A DNA stretch of 24,540 nucleotides from CANRIN01 sp964493515 (GTDB lineage Bacteria > Bacillota > Clostridia > Oscillospirales > JAAYOS01), in assembly GCA_964493515.1 (NCBI GenBank), contig CAZBNJ010000024.1:1-24540 (forward strand), in the 5' to 3' direction. Positions 20,850 to 24,540 of this stretch are shown one piece after another. The notes below the pieces were generated by a model. The model made no database searches. It was given only the letters and a program-made list of their open reading frames with translations, and was not told the origin of the DNA. Each line of letters opens with the position of its first letter. Within the stretch, counting starts at the first letter, position 1. The translations under genes and the position numbers were made by a program.

Positions 20850-22043
20850 ATGGCAAAAGAGCTTTCGCACATAGCGTCGTCTGTGCGTGCGTCGACCACG
20901 ATAGCGATAGATACGAAGTATAAGGAGATGAAGGCGGCGGGGCTGGATGTGATAGGCTTCGGCGCGGGCGAGCCGGATTTCGATACGCCGGACAACATAA
21001 AGATGGCGGCGGTGCGGGCGATAAGCGCGAACTTCACCCGATACACACCTGCCGCGGGAACGGTAGAGCTTCGCGAGGCGGTGTGCGAGCGTCTGAAAAA
21101 GGACTGCGGCATCGAGTACAAGCCCTCGCAGATAGTCGTATCAAACGGAGCAAAGCAGGCACTGTTCCTTGCGCTCAAGGCTCTCATCAACCCGGGCGAC
21201 GAGGTGGTCATCCCCGCGCCGTACTGGGTCAGCTACTACGAGCTTGCGATAATGACCGGCGCGAAGCCGGTAATAGTAGAGACGAACGCCGAGAGCGGAT
21301 GGAAGATGACGGCGGATATGCTGCGCGCGGCGGTCACGCCGAACACCAAGGCGCTGCTGCTGAACAATCCGTCCAACCCGTCCGGCGTGGTGTACACATC
21401 CGGCGAGCTCAGCGACATAGCGCGGGTATGTGTCGAAAACGAGGTCTACATCATATCCGACGAGATATACTACCGGCTAATCTACGGCGACGCCAAGTTC
21501 ACGAGCGTTGCGGCACTGGGCGAGGACGTGAAGAAACTGACGATACTCGTAAACGGAGTTTCCAAGTCGTATGCGATGACCGGCTGGCGCATAGGCTACT
21601 CGGCTGCCGAGCCGGAGATAGCGAAGGTGATATCCAACCTTCAGAGCCACATGTCCTCGGCGCCGAACTCGATAGCGCAGAAGGCGGCGGAGGACGCGCT
21701 GAGCGGCTCGCAAAGCTCGATAGAACTGATGCGCCGCGCGTTTGAGGCACGTCTGGACTACTTCGTCGAGCGCGTGCGGGGCATCGGCATCGAAATCATT
21801 TTGCCAAAAGGCGCATTTTATGTTATGATGGACATAAGCAAGTATATCGGAAGGACGCTCGGCGGTGTGGAGATACACGACGCGGACGACTTTGCCGACG
21901 CGTTCCTGTCGTCGCAGAAGGTCGCGGTCGTGCCCTGCACCGGATTCGGCGCGCCGCATCATGTGCGCTGGAGCTACGCGACCTCGCTTGAGAACATAAA
22001 GCTCGGTCTCGACCGGCTCGAGGCGTTCCTTGCCGAAAAATAA
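20850..22043 (+). CDS. Class I pyridoxal-phosphate aminotransferase (aspartate aminotransferase-like)
   Basis: 397 residues from ATG 20850, with GGAGGG 6 bp upstream; the product starts MAKELSHIASSV. Visible features are FGAGEPDFDTP, RYTPAAGTVELREAV, the NNPSNPSG cofactor/substrate loop, SDEIYYRL, the Schiff-base lysine in SKSYAMTGWRIGYS (Lys239) and the carboxylate-binding arginine near the C-terminus (VRWSYATS, Arg373). It fits subgroup I-gamma (AspB-like), which moves amino groups between aspartate, glutamate and oxo acids; aromatic or prephenate specificity cannot be excluded. It probably shares its transcript with purB, which consumes aspartate-derived nitrogen. Confidence 0.92.
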   Translation: MAKELSHIASSVRASTTIAIDTKYKEMKAAGLDVIGFGAGEPDFDTPDNIKMAAVRAISANFTRYTPAAGTVELREAVCERLKKDCGIEYKPSQIVVSNGAKQALFLALKALINPGDEVVIPAPYWVSYYELAIMTGAKPVIVETNAESGWKMTADMLRAAVTPNTKALLLNNPSNPSGVVYTSGELSDIARVCVENEVYIISDEIYYRLIYGDAKFTSVAALGEDVKKLTILVNGVSKSYAMTGWRIGYSAAEPEIAKVISNLQSHMSSAPNSIAQKAAEDALSGSQSSIELMRRAFEARLDYFVERVRGIGIEIILPKGAFYVMMDISKYIGRTLGGVEIHDADDFADAFLSSQKVAVVPCTGFGAPHHVRWSYATSLENIKLGLDRLEAFLAEK

Positions 22044-22069
22044 GAAGTCAAAGGGGAGTGCGCTTAAAG

Positions 22070-23503
22070 ATGAAACCCACCTACGAAAGCCCGCTTGCAA
22101 GCCGCTACGCGTCGGAGGAGATGCTCTATCTCTTCTCGCCCGACTGCAAATTCCGCACATGGAGACGGCTGTGGATAGCGCTTGCGCGCGCCGAGCATAT
22201 GCTTGGACTGCCGGTGAGCGATGAGCAGATAGCCGAGATGGAGGCGCACTGGGACGAGATAAACTACGACCGCGCCGACGACTGGGAGCGCAAGCTCCGC
22301 CACGATGTCATGGCGCACATCCACGCTTACGGCGAGCAGTGCCCGAACGCCATGCCGATAATCCATCTCGGCGCGACGAGCTGCTATGTGACCGACAACA
22401 CCGACATAATCATCATGCGGTCGGCGCTTGAGCTTATCGCGGGAAAGCTGCTGCTTGCGATAGAGAAGCTCGCGGACTTTGCCGAAAAGTACGCCGACAT
22501 GCCGACGCTCGGATTTACGCACTTCCAGCCGGCTCAGCTGGTGACGGTAGGCAAGCGTGCGACGCTGTGGATACGCGACCTGATGAGCGACTTCGAGGAG
22601 GTCGAGCACCGCATATCCACCCTGAAGCTGCTTGGCTCGAAGGGCACGACCGGCACGCAGGCGAGCTTCCTCGAGCTGTTCGAGGGCGATCACGAGAAGG
22701 TCAAGACGCTCGAACGGCTCATCGCAAAGGAAATGGGCTTTGAGAAGTACGAGCCGGTCAGCGGTCAGACATATTCGCGCAAGGTGGACAGCCTTGTGCT
22801 GAACACGCTCCAGGGCGTTGCCGAGTCGGCGTCCAAGTTCGCCACCGACGTGCGGCTGCTGTCCCATCTCAAGGAGATAGAGGAGCCGTTCGAGTCGAAG
22901 CAGGTCGGTTCGTCGGCGATGCCTTACAAGCGAAATCCCATGCGCTGCGAACGTATCTGCGCGCTCAGCCGCTATGTGATGATAGACGCGCTCAACCCCG
23001 CGGTGACCGCTGCGACACAGTGGTTCGAGCGCACGCTCGACGACAGCGCGAACAAGCGCATATCCACGGCGGAGGCGTTCCTCGCGACCGACGCGATACT
23101 CGGCATACTGATAAACGTCGCGGGCGGACTTACGGTGCACCCGAAGGTCATCGAGAAGCACATCATGGAGGAACTGCCGTTCATGGCAAGCGAGAACATA
23201 CTCATGGACGCGGTCAAGGCCGGCGGCGATCGCCAGGAGCTTCACGAGAAGATACGCCTGCACTCGCTCGACGCGGGACACGCCGTCAAGGACGAGGGCA
23301 AACCGAACGACCTCATCGAGCGCATCGCGGCTGACCCGGCGTTCGGCATGAGCGAGGAGCAGCTGCGCGCGGGGCTTGAGCCGTCGCGCTATGTCGGACG
23401 CAGCGCCGAGCAGGTGCGCGAATACCTTGCGGACGAGGTGCGCCCGACCGTAGAGAAAAACAAAGCCCGCCTTCCGAAAAAGGAGAGCGAGCTGAAGGTC
23501 TGA
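22070..23503 (+). CDS. purB: Adenylosuccinate lyase, animal-type form
   Basis: 477 residues from ATG 22070, with GGGGAG 11 bp upstream. The enzyme cleaves SAICAR and adenylosuccinate in purine synthesis, releasing fumarate. Conserved parts are TSCYVTDNTD, TLGFTHFQPAQLVTVGKR (general acid His), KGTTGTQASFLELFEGD, and the superfamily signature GSSAMPYKRNPMRCER with the mobile-loop serines Ser281-Ser282. Length and motifs resemble vertebrate ADSL (about 480 residues) more than the roughly 430-residue Bacillus PurB. It lies 26 bp after the aminotransferase and overlaps the next gene by one base. Confidence 0.95.
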   Translation: MKPTYESPLASRYASEEMLYLFSPDCKFRTWRRLWIALARAEHMLGLPVSDEQIAEMEAHWDEINYDRADDWERKLRHDVMAHIHAYGEQCPNAMPIIHLGATSCYVTDNTDIIIMRSALELIAGKLLLAIEKLADFAEKYADMPTLGFTHFQPAQLVTVGKRATLWIRDLMSDFEEVEHRISTLKLLGSKGTTGTQASFLELFEGDHEKVKTLERLIAKEMGFEKYEPVSGQTYSRKVDSLVLNTLQGVAESASKFATDVRLLSHLKEIEEPFESKQVGSSAMPYKRNPMRCERICALSRYVMIDALNPAVTAATQWFERTLDDSANKRISTAEAFLATDAILGILINVAGGLTVHPKVIEKHIMEELPFMASENILMDAVKAGGDRQELHEKIRLHSLDAGHAVKDEGKPNDLIERIAADPAFGMSEEQLRAGLEPSRYVGRSAEQVREYLADEVRPTVEKNKARLPKKESELKV

Positions 23504-23976
23504 TGAAGATATATATAATCGGGATCGTGGCGGCGGGAAAGACTACATATTCCCGCCGTCTTTCGCAGGAACTGGGGATACCGGCATACGAGTTGGATAA
23601 GATAGTCTACGCGACCCGGCCGGAAGGCGGACAGCGAAAGCGTTCGCCGGAGGAACAGATGGCGGTGTTCGGGGAGATAGACGCGGCGGGAAGCTGGATA
23701 ATCGAGGGCGTCTATCGGCCGACGCTTGACTGTGTGCTCGACCTGGCGGACAGGATAATCTTCCTCGACCCGCCGCTGAAGCTGCGAAAGCGACGAATCT
23801 TTACCCGATGGCTAAGACAGCGTCGTGGTAAGGAACAGTGTGATTATCGTCCGACGTTCAAAATGCTCCGGCTTATGTACCATTGGACGCGTGACTTTGA
23901 GCGAGACCGTCCCGAGTTTGAGGCGATGCTTGCAAACTATGCGGATAAGCTGGAGCGCGTGACCGAGCCGGTCTAA
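23503..23976 (+). CDS. P-loop nucleotide kinase-like protein (FlaR/adenylate-kinase-like)
   Basis: 157 residues. A Walker A motif, GIVAAGKTT (Gly7-Thr15, Lys13), begins right at the N-terminus; then YELDKIVY, SWIIEGVYRPTLD, RIIFLDPPLKLRKRRIFTRW and an Arg-rich lid-like segment follow. This arrangement fits the adenylate-kinase-like 'DNA topology modulation protein/FlaR-related' group, whose biochemical role is poorly defined. Its ATG overlaps the purB stop (TGATG), so translation is coupled to purB and a nucleotide-related role is plausible. Its end overlaps the convergent nth gene by 3 bp. Confidence 0.85.
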   Translation: MKIYIIGIVAAGKTTYSRRLSQELGIPAYELDKIVYATRPEGGQRKRSPEEQMAVFGEIDAAGSWIIEGVYRPTLDCVLDLADRIIFLDPPLKLRKRRIFTRWLRQRRGKEQCDYRPTFKMLRLMYHWTRDFERDRPEFEAMLANYADKLERVTEPV

Positions 23977-24540
23977 TCGGCAAAGCCTTCCGCGGCGGCG
24001 TGGGCGCAGTAGTTTCGCATACAGCACTCGCGGCAGTTCGGACGGCGCGCGACACACACGGCGCGGCCGTGCAGCACCAGTCGATGGCAGAAGTTGCCCG
24101 CCTCGTCGGGAGGAAGTATTTCGCGCAGCTGCATCTCGACCTTCTGCGGGTCGGTGCCCTTGGTCAGACCAAGCAGGTTGGTTATGCGTATGCAGTGGGT
24201 GTCGCAGACATAGCTCGGCTTGCCGAAGATGTCGCCGAGCACCAGGTTTGCGGTCTTGCGGCCGACACCGGGTATCTTCAAAAGCTCCTCCATCGTGTCC
24301 GGAACTTTTCCGCCGTAGTCGTCGAGGATGACGCGGGCGGCGGCTTTCAGGTCGCGAGCTTTCATGCGGAAGAAGCCGGTCGGACGTACCATCTCCTCAA
24401 GCTCGGCGATGTCCGCGTCGGCGAACGCCTCGAGCGACGGATACTTGGCGTACAAGTCTTTTGCGACGATGTTCACCCGCGCGTCGGTGCACTGGGCGGC
24501 AAGGCGGGTGGAGAAAAGCAGCTCATAGTCCTTGCCGTAG
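23973..24540 (-). CDS. nth: Endonuclease III, 5' end missing at window edge
   Basis: At least 188 residues; the reading frame continues to the window end, beyond which the true start lies (E. coli Nth is 211). Visible are YELLFSTRLAAQCTDARVN, the helix-hairpin-helix IPGVGRKTANLVLG with its catalytic lysine, VCDTHCIR with the catalytic aspartate, and four [4Fe-4S] cysteines in the C-x6-C-x2-C-x5-C pattern (CVARRPNCRECCMRNYC). The enzyme removes oxidised pyrimidines and cuts at AP sites in base excision repair. The TAG stop overlaps the convergent P-loop gene; no terminator is visible between them. Confidence 0.95.
   Translation of the reverse strand, partial: YGKDYELLFSTRLAAQCTDARVNIVAKDLYAKYPSLEAFADADIAELEEMVRPTGFFRMKARDLKAAARVILDDYGGKVPDTMEELLKIPGVGRKTANLVLGDIFGKPSYVCDTHCIRITNLLGLTKGTDPQKVEMQLREILPPDEAGNFCHRLVLHGRAVCVARRPNCRECCMRNYCAHAAAEGFAD

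Noticed and set aside
22064..23281. Long minus-strand open frame opposite purB
   Set aside because: Shadow of purB; no ribosome site, no domain, and low-complexity reversed composition.

Overview
The window looks like chromosomal DNA of a fairly GC-rich Firmicute, most likely class Clostridia (Oscillospirales-like). The grounds are near-consensus sigma-A promoters with 17-18 bp spacers, strong GGAGG ribosome binding sites, the gene order rpmG-secE-nusG-rplK-rplA-rplJ-rplL, an L10-leader-type attenuator, a DUF1292 protein, a BofC-like anchored protein and an S-layer-homology (SLH) protein. The genus cannot be read from the sequence. No tRNA, rRNA, insertion sequence, prophage gene or CRISPR array was seen.

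Region 1 (1-3745, minus strand) is the translation/secretion cluster. One promoter drives rpmG-secE-nusG-rplK-rplA. A second consensus promoter drives rplJ-rplL through an L10-type leader with an intrinsic attenuator, and a strong terminator follows rplL. Two stem-loops resembling the L1 protein's rRNA site sit just before rplK and rplA and suggest feedback by L1. The rpmG promoter lies inside the terminator hairpin of the gene upstream.

Region 2 (3791-10518, minus strand) carries a VOC-fold protein, two tandem S9 prolyl-oligopeptidase-type peptidases, ruvX, tcdA, a probable 6S RNA with its own promoter and terminator (the same neighbourhood as bsrA-yrvM in Bacillus), a His-rich DUF1292 protein and a small membrane-anchored BofC-like protein.

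Region 3 (10616-16149, plus strand) starts with a 1252-residue secreted, SLH-anchored zinc metalloprotease (M30-like HExxH...NEG core, MBG repeats), followed 20 bp later by an ECF-transporter S component. Next is a MarR regulator with a flavin-reductase-like protein; their promoter contains an 18-bp perfect palindrome, a clear candidate autoregulatory operator.

Region 4 (16160-18451, minus strand) is a Gfo/Idh/MocA oxidoreductase followed by a LacI-family regulator, with a LacI-type operator just downstream of the promoter -10 box.

Region 5 (18464-24540, mostly plus) has an ABC-F ATPase behind a leader with a 33-codon open frame and three mutually exclusive hairpins, the layout of ribosome-mediated attenuation and the most interesting regulatory candidate here. 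Then come an aspartate-type aminotransferase, an adenylosuccinate lyase strongly resembling the animal form, a coupled P-loop kinase-like protein, and a convergent endonuclease III gene cut by the window end. Catalytic residues and domain calls are read by eye; no database search was possible.
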